A stretch of DNA of 54,253 nucleotides, taken from positions 1 to 54,253 of the forward strand of contig JAFSKV010000065.1 in assembly GCA_017448795.1 (NCBI GenBank), in the 5' to 3' direction. Positions 1-6,944 of this stretch are shown here, one piece after another. Both the position numbers and the translations under genes were made by a program. A model generated the notes under the pieces. The model was given only the letters and a program-made list of their open reading frames with translations. It did not search any database and was not told the origin of the DNA. This stretch comes from Synergistaceae bacterium. Its GTDB lineage: Bacteria; Synergistota; Synergistia; Synergistales; Aminobacteriaceae. How positions within the stretch are numbered: position 1 is the first letter of the stretch; each line of letters opens with the position of its first letter.

Positions 1-303
1 AGGCTGGTCTTGCACCTCGTGGACTTCCGTCATGGCCTGCTGAAGAATGACCGCGAGCTTCAGGAATGGATACGCGGCGAGGGGAAGAATGTATTTGTTG
101 TGTTCACGAAGGGCGACAAGATTTCGCGGGGGAAGTGGCGGTCAACAAGAGACGGATATATCAGGGACGGGCTGTACTCGCATGATGTCCCTGTGGTTAC
201 GTCGGCGGAAAGCAAAGAGGGAGTCGGCAAGCTGGGGGAGTTTCTCGTGAAGTTTTTGAAGGACTGTGCTACAATGGCGGAAATTTCAGCAGAAAGGATG
301 TAG
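1..303 (+). CDS. engB: Ribosome biogenesis GTP-binding protein EngB (YsxC/YihA), 3' part
   Basis: The reading frame is open from the first base of the window, so the start lies upstream and only about 100 C-terminal residues are visible. The visible part begins in the switch II region (VDFRHGLLKND), continues to the G4 motif as TKGDK where most GTPases have TKxD, and ends with a G5-like TSAES. This order and spacing fit the EngB family of TRAFAC GTPases, which help mature the large ribosomal subunit. The P-loop is outside the window. A promoter-like sequence begins exactly at its stop codon. Confidence 0.85.
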   Translation, partial: RLVLHLVDFRHGLLKNDRELQEWIRGEGKNVFVVFTKGDKISRGKWRSTRDGYIRDGLYSHDVPVVTSAESKEGVGKLGEFLVKFLKDCATMAEISAERM

Positions 304-329
304 ACAGATTGCTTTTCGGCGGCTATAAT
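301..329 (+). promoter_or_regulatory. Candidate sigma-70 promoter
   Basis: TAGACA at 301-306 and TATAAT at 324-329 are separated by 17 bases. The -35 matches the consensus at five of six positions and the -10 is perfect. Transcription would begin near 336, just after engB, and would reach a terminator-like hairpin at 390. Confidence 0.55.
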
Positions 330-335
330 CGAACC

Positions 336-425
336 ACGAACCACGCCATAACTATGCGCTGAAATCCACAGCCCTGACTAGAAGATTCCCGCTCTCATGT
401 CGTGATGATGTGAGGGCGTTTTTGT
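336..425 (+). ncRNA. Candidate short transcript or attenuated leader
   Basis: A good promoter (301-329) and an intrinsic terminator (390-425) enclose about 90 bases that hold no convincing reading frame. This could be a small RNA, or a leader that controls read-through into the methyltransferase gene at 447. I do not recognise a known RNA family here. The call rests only on the promoter and terminator pair. Confidence 0.3.
390..425 (+). terminator. Intrinsic terminator
   Basis: The stem CGCTCTCA (390-397) pairs with TGAGGGCG (411-418), including one G-U pair, and is followed by a run of five T. It separates engB and the short transcript from the methyltransferase gene. Confidence 0.6.
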
Positions 426-446
426 GTGCGGGATGGAGGGGCGGCC

Positions 447-1418
447 ATGTTTAAGCGTATAAGAAGGAGGCTGATGGACAAAATTTACGGTAATAGCCCG
501 GTGCTTGGCTGTGCGTTAAGAGGTCTGTTTGCCACGCATCCGTGTAAGGCTGCTATACTGTCGCTTTACATGCTTCCTGTACGTAATGCCTTCAAGATTG
601 CGTTCACCCAAGAGCATACGTTTAGCGTCTCGAAAGAGTACTATGACGAGCTTCATAGTCTGCTCCATATCGCGAAGGCAGAAGGCCATGAGCTTATGCG
701 GACTGGTGATGAAAATGACGGAGGCTATGTCATGCTCGACGATTTGCCCGGAGGAATCGCCTACTCGTTCGGAATTGCCAGGAATGTCTCGTGGGACAGG
801 GACATGGCCTCGCGGGGCTATGATGTCTACATGTACGACCATACGATTGACAGCCTCCCCGAAGAGAACGTGCGCTTTCACTGGAGCAAGCTCGGAATTG
901 GGGACGGAAGCGGCAATGATGTGTTGTTGAAGACATTGGAGGAACTAATCGCGGTCAACGGCCATGAAGGAAAGAGCGACATGATTCTGAAGATGGATGT
1001 CGAGGGGGCAGAGTGGGGATTCCTTGAGAGCGTGAAGCCTGAGACATTGCTACGGTTCAGGCAGATATTGTTCGAGTTTCATGGTCTCATGGATCCCAAG
1101 AAATACGGCCTTAGTGTCAAGTATTCCCGTATTCTGGAGATGCTCGAAAAGGTTAACGCAAGCCATCAGCTCATTCACCTTCACCCTTGCAATTTCAGTA
1201 ATTGTGCTTCATTTGGCGGAAAAATTTTCCCTCAAACAGTCGAGGCAACGTATGTAATCCGCGACAAATACAAATTCGAACAGGATTACGACGTGGAGCT
1301 TCCGCTGGAAATTGACGCGCCGGACAGAAGAGGAGTGCCTGATATTGATTTGGGTCGATGGAACAGAGACGTTTCACATGATGCTGAGACGATAACGTCA
1401 ATCGTTAGAGTAATGTAA
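447..1418 (+). CDS. FkbM-family methyltransferase
   Basis: This is a 323-residue protein with an FkbM-like SAM-dependent methyltransferase domain in its central and C-terminal part. The clearest motif is MILKMDVEGAEWGFLESV around residue 175-195, the acidic D-V-E-G-x-E signature of FkbM enzymes. GGYVMLDD and SFGIARNVSWD near residues 90-115 fit the SAM-binding region. FkbM enzymes usually O-methylate sugars or other small substrates, but the substrate here is unknown. The ATG at 447 is preferred over the GTG at 426 because GGAGGG (435-440) lies six bases upstream. The next gene is a paralogue. Confidence 0.75.
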   Translation: MFKRIRRRLMDKIYGNSPVLGCALRGLFATHPCKAAILSLYMLPVRNAFKIAFTQEHTFSVSKEYYDELHSLLHIAKAEGHELMRTGDENDGGYVMLDDLPGGIAYSFGIARNVSWDRDMASRGYDVYMYDHTIDSLPEENVRFHWSKLGIGDGSGNDVLLKTLEELIAVNGHEGKSDMILKMDVEGAEWGFLESVKPETLLRFRQILFEFHGLMDPKKYGLSVKYSRILEMLEKVNASHQLIHLHPCNFSNCASFGGKIFPQTVEATYVIRDKYKFEQDYDVELPLEIDAPDRRGVPDIDLGRWNRDVSHDAETITSIVRVM

Positions 1419-1425
1419 CTCATTG

Positions 1426-1462
1426 TCAGCCTCTCGTTCTTTGGGGGGCTGATTTTTTTTTT
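1426..1462 (+). terminator. Intrinsic terminator
   Basis: TCAGCC (1426-1431) pairs with GGCTGA (1447-1452) and runs directly into about ten T. The stem is almost the same as the one after the paralogue (2497-2530), so the duplication seems to have included the terminator. Confidence 0.85.
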
Positions 1463-1478
1463 GCCCGCCAACCCCGTA

Positions 1479-1487
1479 TGATATACT
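1479..1487 (+). promoter_or_regulatory. Extended -10 promoter candidate
   Basis: TGATATACT is an extended -10 element (TGn followed by TATACT at 1482-1487) with no clear -35. It lies about 35 bases upstream of the second methyltransferase gene. A very similar TGGTATACT precedes rpsB at 2534. Confidence 0.5.
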
Positions 1488-1522
1488 AACCCCGCAATCC
1501 CAGCAGAAAGGACGCGGACAAG

Positions 1523-2489
1523 GTGAAGCCTAGCGCAAGAGAATTTGTACGCTCACTGTCAGAAAAACTCTCAGGTGGAAATCCTCTCATCTCACACATA
1601 GCCCGCAGGGAGTTCAACAAAGGCAACTACATCAGGGCGGCTATCCTCATGCTTTACCTTCTTCCCGCAAGAAAGTATGTCAGGCTTGATGAGGTCGTGA
1701 GGAAGTGCGGCGTTTTCACGGATCCGGAATATTACGATGGGCTTCAGGAGCTTCTTCATGTCGCATTGACGAAAGGCTTCAGCCTCGTACGTATTGGGCG
1801 ACAATAATGACGGCGGGTATATCATGCTGGACGACCTGCCCGGCGGAATCGCGTACTCGTTCGGAATTGCCCAGAACGTTTCGTGGGACAGGGACATGGC
1901 CTCACGCGGCTACGATGTCTTCATGTATGACCACACAATCAGCAGGCTCCCGGAAAGCAACCCCCGCTTTCACTGGAGCAGGCTCGGACTCTCGGACGGC
2001 TCTTCACAGGATGACAGGCTGAGGACTCTTGAGGAGCTTATCACAGCCAACGGCCATAAAGACAGGCGGGATATGATCCTGAAGATAGATGTTGAGGGGG
2101 CTGAATGGGGCTTCTTGGAGACGGTGAGGCCTGAAACACTCGCGAAATTCAGCCAGATAACATTCGAGCTTCATGGAATGATTAACCCCGCACAGCCTAG
2201 TAAGACACTCAACGCTCTTCGCAAACTCAACGCAACTCATCAGCTCATACACCTTCACCCAAACAACAACGCCAGCTGCATCACAGTTGGAGGAAAAATT
2301 TTCTGCAACACCCTCGAAGCCTCGTACGTCTTGCGGGAAAATCACAGCTTCGTTCAGGACTACGACGTGAGCCTTCCGCTGGAAGTTGACATGCCTGACG
2401 CGAAGCCCCTTCCTGATATTGAGCTGGGACAATGGAACATTAAGGCCGAATGCGGAGAAAGGATTATCGTTTCAGCAAGAGCAATATGA
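1523..2489 (+). pseudogene. FkbM-family methyltransferase paralogue, frameshifted
   Basis: This paralogue of the gene at 447 is split by a one-base frameshift near 1795-1800. The 5' frame runs from the GTG at 1523 and ends at a TAA at 1805-1807. The rest, which holds the SAM-binding motif GGYIMLDD and the MILKIDVEGAEWGFLETV motif, is in the next frame up to 2489. Removing one G from the GGG at 1796-1798 restores ...VRIGDNNDGGY, matching MRTGDENDGGY in the intact copy. The downstream part remains very similar to the paralogue. This suggests a recent mutation, a sequencing error, or much less likely programmed +1 frameshifting. Confidence 0.75.
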
Positions 2490-2496
2490 ATCCCGC

Positions 2497-2530
2497 CAGC
2501 CTTCCGAAATATTGGGAGGCTGATTTTTTT
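2497..2530 (+). terminator. Intrinsic terminator
   Basis: CAGCCTTCC (2497-2505) pairs with GGGAGGCTG (2514-2522), with one G-U pair, and is followed by A and seven T. It closes the methyltransferase region just before the rpsB promoter. Confidence 0.85.
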
Positions 2531-2533
2531 GTG

Positions 2534-2542
2534 TGGTATACT
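2534..2542 (+). promoter_or_regulatory. rpsB extended -10 promoter candidate
   Basis: TGGTATACT is an extended -10 (TATACT at 2537-2542) placed directly after the upstream terminator. Transcription would start near 2549 and produce a leader of about 105 bases before rpsB. No good -35 is visible. Confidence 0.55.
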
Positions 2543-2548
2543 AACCGT

Positions 2549-2654
2549 GCTTTAATCCCAAAACGCCCATACTAAGGCCAAAGGTGTCATGCTGGATTTC
2601 AGCGTGATGATTTTGGGCGCAAGATTATAACCTTTAAGGAGGCAAATTGTTTTT
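2549..2654 (+). promoter_or_regulatory. Structured rpsB leader, candidate S2 autoregulatory element
   Basis: The leader holds a long-range stem, CCCAAAA (2557-2563) with TTTTGGG (2611-2617). This encloses a second hairpin, TCATGCTG (2587-2594) with CAGCGTGA (2600-2607). No T run follows, so it is not a terminator. The Shine-Dalgarno AAGGAGG (2636-2642) lies just downstream. In E. coli, ribosomal protein S2 represses its own rpsB-tsf mRNA through a leader, and this structure is well placed for the same role. That function is inferred. Confidence 0.45.
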
Positions 2655-3470
2655 ATGGCAGTAGCAAGCATGAAGCAGCTTCTCGAATGCGGAGTCCACT
2701 TCGGACATCAGACACGCCGCTGGAACCCCAAGATGAAACCCTACATCTTCACCGAACGCAACGGAGTCTACATCATCGACCTCCAGAAGACCGTGAAAGG
2801 CCTCGACCGCGCTTATGACTTCATCCGCGAGACAGCCGCGGCGGGCGGGCACGTCCTCTTCGTGGGGACTAAGAGGCAGGCCCAGGACACAATCCGCGAC
2901 GAGGCGACAAGGTGCGGGCAGTACTACATCAACCAGAGATGGCTCGGCGGACTCATGACCAACTTCCCCACAATCAAGCGCAGAATCTCACGTATGCTCG
3001 AACTCAGGCGCTACGACGAGGAAGGCACATGGGAGGATTTCACCAAGAAGGAAGTCGCCGCCCTCAAGAAAGAACAGCTCAAGCTGGAGAAATATCTCGG
3101 CGGAATCGCGAACATGGCCGCAACACCCGACGCGATTTTCCTGATTGACCCACGCCGCGAGGAAAACGCAATCGCCGAGGCTCGCAAGCTCCACATCCCC
3201 GTCGTCTCAATTGTCGACACCAACTGCGATCCTGAGATGATCGACTACCCCATCCCCGGCAACGACGACGCAATCCGCGCAATCAAGCTCATCACCGGGC
3301 TGATGGCCAACGCCGTAATCGAGGGCAGGCAGGGAGAGGACGCAGTATTAATCCCCGTCCAGGAACTCAGCGAACCCGAAGCAATCAGCAACGAGGAGCT
3401 TATCGCCGCAAGTGAGAGGCTCTACGAGAAGTACGAAGGCAACATCGACGACGAAACCAGAGAGGACTAA
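2655..3470 (+). CDS. rpsB: 30S ribosomal protein S2
   Basis: This 271-residue protein has the S2 start ([20 protein letters not shown]) and continues with [27 protein letters not shown] and the C-terminal [11 protein letters not shown] and IPGNDDA motifs. All of these are hallmarks of bacterial S2, which sits on the head of the small subunit. Length is typical. AAGGAGG lies 12 bases before the ATG. It begins the rpsB-tsf-pyrH-frr block common in bacteria and is probably controlled through the structured leader upstream. Confidence 0.97.
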   Translation: MAVASMKQLLECGVHFGHQTRRWNPKMKPYIFTERNGVYIIDLQKTVKGLDRAYDFIRETAAAGGHVLFVGTKRQAQDTIRDEATRCGQYYINQRWLGGLMTNFPTIKRRISRMLELRRYDEEGTWEDFTKKEVAALKKEQLKLEKYLGGIANMAATPDAIFLIDPRREENAIAEARKLHIPVVSIVDTNCDPEMIDYPIPGNDDAIRAIKLITGLMANAVIEGRQGEDAVLIPVQELSEPEAISNEELIAASERLYEKYEGNIDDETRED

Positions 3471-3475
3471 CGACA

Positions 3476-4348
3476 ATGGCAGAAATCACAGCCGCAAAGG
3501 TTAAGGAATTACGCGAGCGCACCGGCTCAGGGATGATGGACTGCAAGAAGGCTCTTGCCGAGACCGGGGGCGACATGGAGAAGGCTATAGACTACCTCCG
3601 CGAAAAGGGGCTCGCCAAAGCCGCGAAGAAAGCCGAACGCACAGCCGCTGACGGAAGGGTGTTCTACATGGTCAGCGATGACGGCAAGCTCGGTGTCATG
3701 ATTGAGCTGAACAGTGAGACCGACTTTGTAGCCAAGACTGACGAGTTCAACGGGCTGGGCGACAAGATAGTAACCCACCTTGCCGCGAAATCGTTTGACG
3801 ACGTTCCTTCACTCCTCGCGAGCGCGCACGAGTCAGGCGGTACGGTGAACGACCTCGTAACAGCAATCATCGCGAAACTGGGTGAAAACATCGTGCTGAA
3901 GAGATTCGCCCGCTACGATGCCGCCAACGGAAAAGCCTTCTGCTACATTCACAGCAACTACAAGGTCGGCGCGCTGGCAGAGCTTGAGGCTGACGACAAG
4001 GCCGCCCTCACCAAGGATGAGTTCGCGGAGCTGGGACACGAGATTTGTATGCAGATAGCCGCCGCGGCTCCCCAGTACTTGGTCTCAGACGAAATCCCGG
4101 AGGATGTCATTGACCGCGAGAAGGCAGTTTACCGCCAGCAGCTCATCGATGAGGGCAAGCCTGCCGACAAGGTGGAGAAGATCATCCCCGGCAAGCTCAG
4201 GAAGTACTTCGAGACAGTGTGCTTGCTTGAGCAGGAATACATCCGCGACACCGACAAGAAGGTAAAGGACATAATCGCGGAAGCCGGAAAGAAGCTCGGC
4301 GCGAAAATCACGGTGAGACGGTTCGAGCGTTTCGCGATAGGCGAGTAA
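3476..4348 (+). CDS. tsf: Elongation factor Ts
   Basis: This 290-residue protein begins with VKELRERTGSGMMDCKKAL, the conserved N-terminal UBA-like domain of EF-Ts. NSETDFVAKTDEF near residue 80 is the signature that contacts EF-Tu. EF-Ts is the nucleotide exchange factor that recharges EF-Tu with GTP. The gene starts five bases after rpsB and must be co-transcribed with it. A weak terminator-like hairpin follows before pyrH. Confidence 0.97.
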   Translation: MAEITAAKVKELRERTGSGMMDCKKALAETGGDMEKAIDYLREKGLAKAAKKAERTAADGRVFYMVSDDGKLGVMIELNSETDFVAKTDEFNGLGDKIVTHLAAKSFDDVPSLLASAHESGGTVNDLVTAIIAKLGENIVLKRFARYDAANGKAFCYIHSNYKVGALAELEADDKAALTKDEFAELGHEICMQIAAAAPQYLVSDEIPEDVIDREKAVYRQQLIDEGKPADKVEKIIPGKLRKYFETVCLLEQEYIRDTDKKVKDIIAEAGKKLGAKITVRRFERFAIGE

Positions 4349-4362
4349 CAGGACAAGTGAAT

Positions 4363-4403
4363 ATCCCCGGTGTGAGTGAGGAACTTTGCGCTGGGGATTT
4401 TTT
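4363..4403 (+). terminator. Terminator or attenuator between tsf and pyrH
   Basis: ATCCCC (4363-4368) pairs with GGGGAT (4393-4398) and is followed by a T run to 4403. The loop is long, so termination is probably partial. That would lower pyrH and frr expression relative to rpsB-tsf. Confidence 0.5.
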
Positions 4404-4423
4404 CATCAACGGAGGCTGATATT

Positions 4424-5137
4424 ATGCCAAAGTACAAGCGTGTGCTGCTGAAGCTGTCGGGCGAGGTTCTCGCGGGGAAGAATCATGTCGGAATTGATTT
4501 TGCGACTGTGAGGGATTTTGCCGCAGGTTTGGCCGAAATAAGGAACGCTGGAATCGAATTGTCCCTCGTCATTGGCGGAGGGAACATGCTTCGTGGCCGT
4601 GATGCTGAGGAGCTGGGCTATGACCGCGTGAGCCTCGACGGAATCGGGATGCTCGGAACTGTCATGAACGCCCTGGCCGTCAAGACCGCCCTCGAAGCCG
4701 TCAACGTCCCCGCAAAAGTCCTGTCAGCAATCGCAATCCCACCAATAGCCGAACTCTACAGCCGTGAACATGCCCGCGAATGCCTCAAGGCCGGGAATGT
4801 CGTGCTTTTTGCGGCGGGAACAGGGCATCCCTTCTTCTCGACTGATACGGCGGCAGCACTCAGGGCGGCGGAATTAGGACTCGACTGCGTGATTAAGGGT
4901 ACGAAGGTTGACGGGATTTATGACCGCGACCCCAACAAGTACCCTGACGCAAAATTTTTCCCGGCACTGACATACAGCGAGGCAATTTCACGGAATCTTG
5001 ATGTTATGGACATGGCCGCGTTCACCCTGTGCAGGCAGAGCAGGATTCCCGTGTGGGTGATGAGCATCAATGACTCCGCCTGGGTCAGGAACATCATAGA
5101 CGGGGCGGACGTAGGAACAACCGTAAAGGAGGACTGA
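4424..5137 (+). CDS. pyrH: Uridylate kinase
   Basis: This 237-residue protein makes UDP from UMP. It has the amino-acid-kinase fold start YKRVLLKLSGEVLAG, the glycine-rich GGGNMLRGRD, GTGHPFFSTDTAA for UMP binding and GTKVDGIYDRDP. All are typical of bacterial PyrH. The ATG at 4424 is chosen because GGAGG (4411-4415) precedes it at eight bases; upstream codons would fall in the hairpin region. It sits between tsf and frr as in most bacteria. Confidence 0.96.
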   Translation: MPKYKRVLLKLSGEVLAGKNHVGIDFATVRDFAAGLAEIRNAGIELSLVIGGGNMLRGRDAEELGYDRVSLDGIGMLGTVMNALAVKTALEAVNVPAKVLSAIAIPPIAELYSREHARECLKAGNVVLFAAGTGHPFFSTDTAAALRAAELGLDCVIKGTKVDGIYDRDPNKYPDAKFFPALTYSEAISRNLDVMDMAAFTLCRQSRIPVWVMSINDSAWVRNIIDGADVGTTVKED

Positions 5138-5143
5138 ATATCA

Positions 5144-5698
5144 ATGCCAGACGTATTATCTGAGCTTCGCGCGAACATGGACAAGGCAGTAGCTTTCTTG
5201 CAGAGTGAGTTTCTCTCGATACGCACAGGCCGGGCGCACCCGGGGCTCGTCAGCGACATCAAAGTAGACTACTACGGGACACCCACGCCCATAAAGAGCC
5301 TCGCCAACGTAACAATCCCCGAAAGCCGCTCGATACAGATTGCGCCGTTCGACAAGACCGTGCTGAAAGCGATGGAGAAGGCAATACTCGCCGCCAACAT
5401 CGGGATGACCCCCCAGAATGACGGGCAGGTTATACGCCTGACACTCCCGGAGCTCACTAAAGCCAGGCGTGTTGAGCTGACGAAATTACTTGCGAGGAAG
5501 GCGGAAGAGTCGAAGGTCGTAATCCGCAACTACAGGCGCGACGCGATAGAGGCCCTCAAGAAGCAGGAGAAGGCATCGGAGATAACGGAGGATGACCTGA
5601 AGAAGCTCACGAAGGAAGTCCAAGACGTAACCGACAAATACATCAAGAAGATTGACGAGGTCTACAAGGTCAAGGAGAAAGAAGTCCTCGAAGACTGA
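5144..5698 (+). CDS. frr: Ribosome recycling factor
   Basis: The protein is 184 residues, the usual RRF length. It shows SIRTGRAHPGLV near the start, VDYYGTPTPIKSLANV, the central FDKTVLKAMEKAI, and a C-terminal helical region rich in Lys and Glu (VVIRNYRRDAIEALKK). RRF splits terminated ribosomes together with EF-G. The gene follows pyrH by six bases and has AGGAGG (5127-5132) upstream. Confidence 0.97.
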   Translation: MPDVLSELRANMDKAVAFLQSEFLSIRTGRAHPGLVSDIKVDYYGTPTPIKSLANVTIPESRSIQIAPFDKTVLKAMEKAILAANIGMTPQNDGQVIRLTLPELTKARRVELTKLLARKAEESKVVIRNYRRDAIEALKKQEKASEITEDDLKKLTKEVQDVTDKYIKKIDEVYKVKEKEVLED

Positions 5699-5771
5699 CG
5701 GGGAAATCACAAGGCTGTTTGCTGAGGCCGTAATCACATACACGCGGCCATGAAAGGAGAAATCGCACGGG

Positions 5772-6575
5772 ATGGAAGAAGCAAGCCAGTACAATTCACC
5801 GGGCTACACTACATTCAAGATGAAGATGAAGAAGCTCATCGGCATAGATCTTAATTCCTACAAGGAGCAGATTCACAGGAGGACGCATGAATTGATGTCC
5901 CGCTGGGGATGCAAGACCTACGATGAGTACTACGACATGATAAGCAAGGACGAGAAGAGGCTACGCGAGTTCCTCGACCACCTCACAATCAACGTCTCAG
6001 AGTTTTTCCGCAACGACACGCAGTGGTGGAAGCTGAGGGACAAAATCATTCCCGAACTCATCGCTAAGCGCAAAACAAAACGCCTCAAGCTCTGGAGCGC
6101 GGGATGTGCCACAGGTGAAGAGCCTTACTCCCTCGCAATACTATCTGCTGTCTGCGGACTGGACACAATGAACCCTGTATTAGCCGCCGACATAGACCAG
6201 GGCGCAATCTCAACCGCTCAGAGGGCAAATTACCGCAAGGCACAGCTCCTCAACGTCCCCAAGGAATACCTCGCCAAGTACTTCACCACAAGGGACGCGG
6301 GCGCAACATATGACGTGAACGCCGACATAAAACGCCGCGTGAGCTTCAAGCGCATGAACATGATAGATGACGCTTTCGGCGGGAATTTCGACCTCATACT
6401 GTGCAGGAACGTCGTAATCTACTTCACGGCCGAGACAAAGGACAAGCTGTATCACAAGTTCTATGACGCGCTTGCGCCTGGGGGGTATTTCCTCGTGGGG
6501 TCAACAGAGCAGATATTCGGCTACCAGAAAATAGGCTTTGTTTCAGCAGGCCCGTTCCTTTACACGAAGAATTAG
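5772..6575 (+). CDS. cheR: CheR-type protein-glutamate O-methyltransferase
   Basis: This 267-residue enzyme matches CheR, which methylates glutamates on chemoreceptors using SAM. The N-terminal helical CheR domain covers about residues 15-75, with TINVSEFFRN near 70-80. The SAM-binding SAGCATGEEPYSLAI lies near residue 110, the acidic DIDQGAISTAQRANY near 140, and FDLILCRNVVIYF near 205-220. No other chemotaxis gene is in the window. It starts about 70 bases after frr with its own AAAGGAG. Confidence 0.93.
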   Translation: MEEASQYNSPGYTTFKMKMKKLIGIDLNSYKEQIHRRTHELMSRWGCKTYDEYYDMISKDEKRLREFLDHLTINVSEFFRNDTQWWKLRDKIIPELIAKRKTKRLKLWSAGCATGEEPYSLAILSAVCGLDTMNPVLAADIDQGAISTAQRANYRKAQLLNVPKEYLAKYFTTRDAGATYDVNADIKRRVSFKRMNMIDDAFGGNFDLILCRNVVIYFTAETKDKLYHKFYDALAPGGYFLVGSTEQIFGYQKIGFVSAGPFLYTKN

Positions 6576-6581
6576 CGGGCA

Positions 6582-6944
6582 ATGTATGAGTTCACCCTGA
6601 CAAATTCCGTGAATGACGCGGTGCAGAGGCTTTGCAGGCAGACGGGCTGGACTAAGATACGCCGTATCATGATCAGAGTCGGAGGCATAAGGGAAGTAAA
6701 CCCTGAATTGATGGCGTTCATATTCGCCGCGGCCGCAAAAGATACGCCTGCTGAGGGCGCAGTTCTGTCGGTGATGCTCCTGCCTGTAACAGTAAAGTGC
6801 CGTTCATGCGGGAAAATTTCGGCGCGTGATGACTCTGATTTCGCCTGCTCCTTTTGCGGAAGCAGGAATGTGCAGATATTATCAGGGCTTGAGTTCAACA
6901 TAGAAGCCCTCGAAGTGGAGAGCAATAATCCCAGCTATGACTGA
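6582..6944 (+). CDS. HypA-like hydrogenase nickel metallochaperone with Tyr at position 2
   Basis: This 120-residue protein has the HypA/HybF fold. The zinc site is intact, with CRSCGK and CSFCGS around residues 75-95, and the N-terminal IRVGGIREVNPELM is conserved. HypA proteins begin with Met-His-Glu, where His2 is a key nickel ligand for [NiFe]-hydrogenase and urease maturation. Here the start reads Met-Tyr-Glu. The ATG at 6582 is the only plausible start because the cheR stop is six bases upstream. No other hyp or hydrogenase gene is nearby. Nickel delivery may be lost or altered. Confidence 0.8.
   Translation: MYEFTLTNSVNDAVQRLCRQTGWTKIRRIMIRVGGIREVNPELMAFIFAAAAKDTPAEGAVLSVMLLPVTVKCRSCGKISARDDSDFACSFCGSRNVQILSGLEFNIEALEVESNNPSYD

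Noticed and set aside
1790-1810. Programmed +1 frameshift in the methyltransferase paralogue
   Set aside because: There is no known slippery +1 context, and the intact paralogue needs none. A single G indel explains it.
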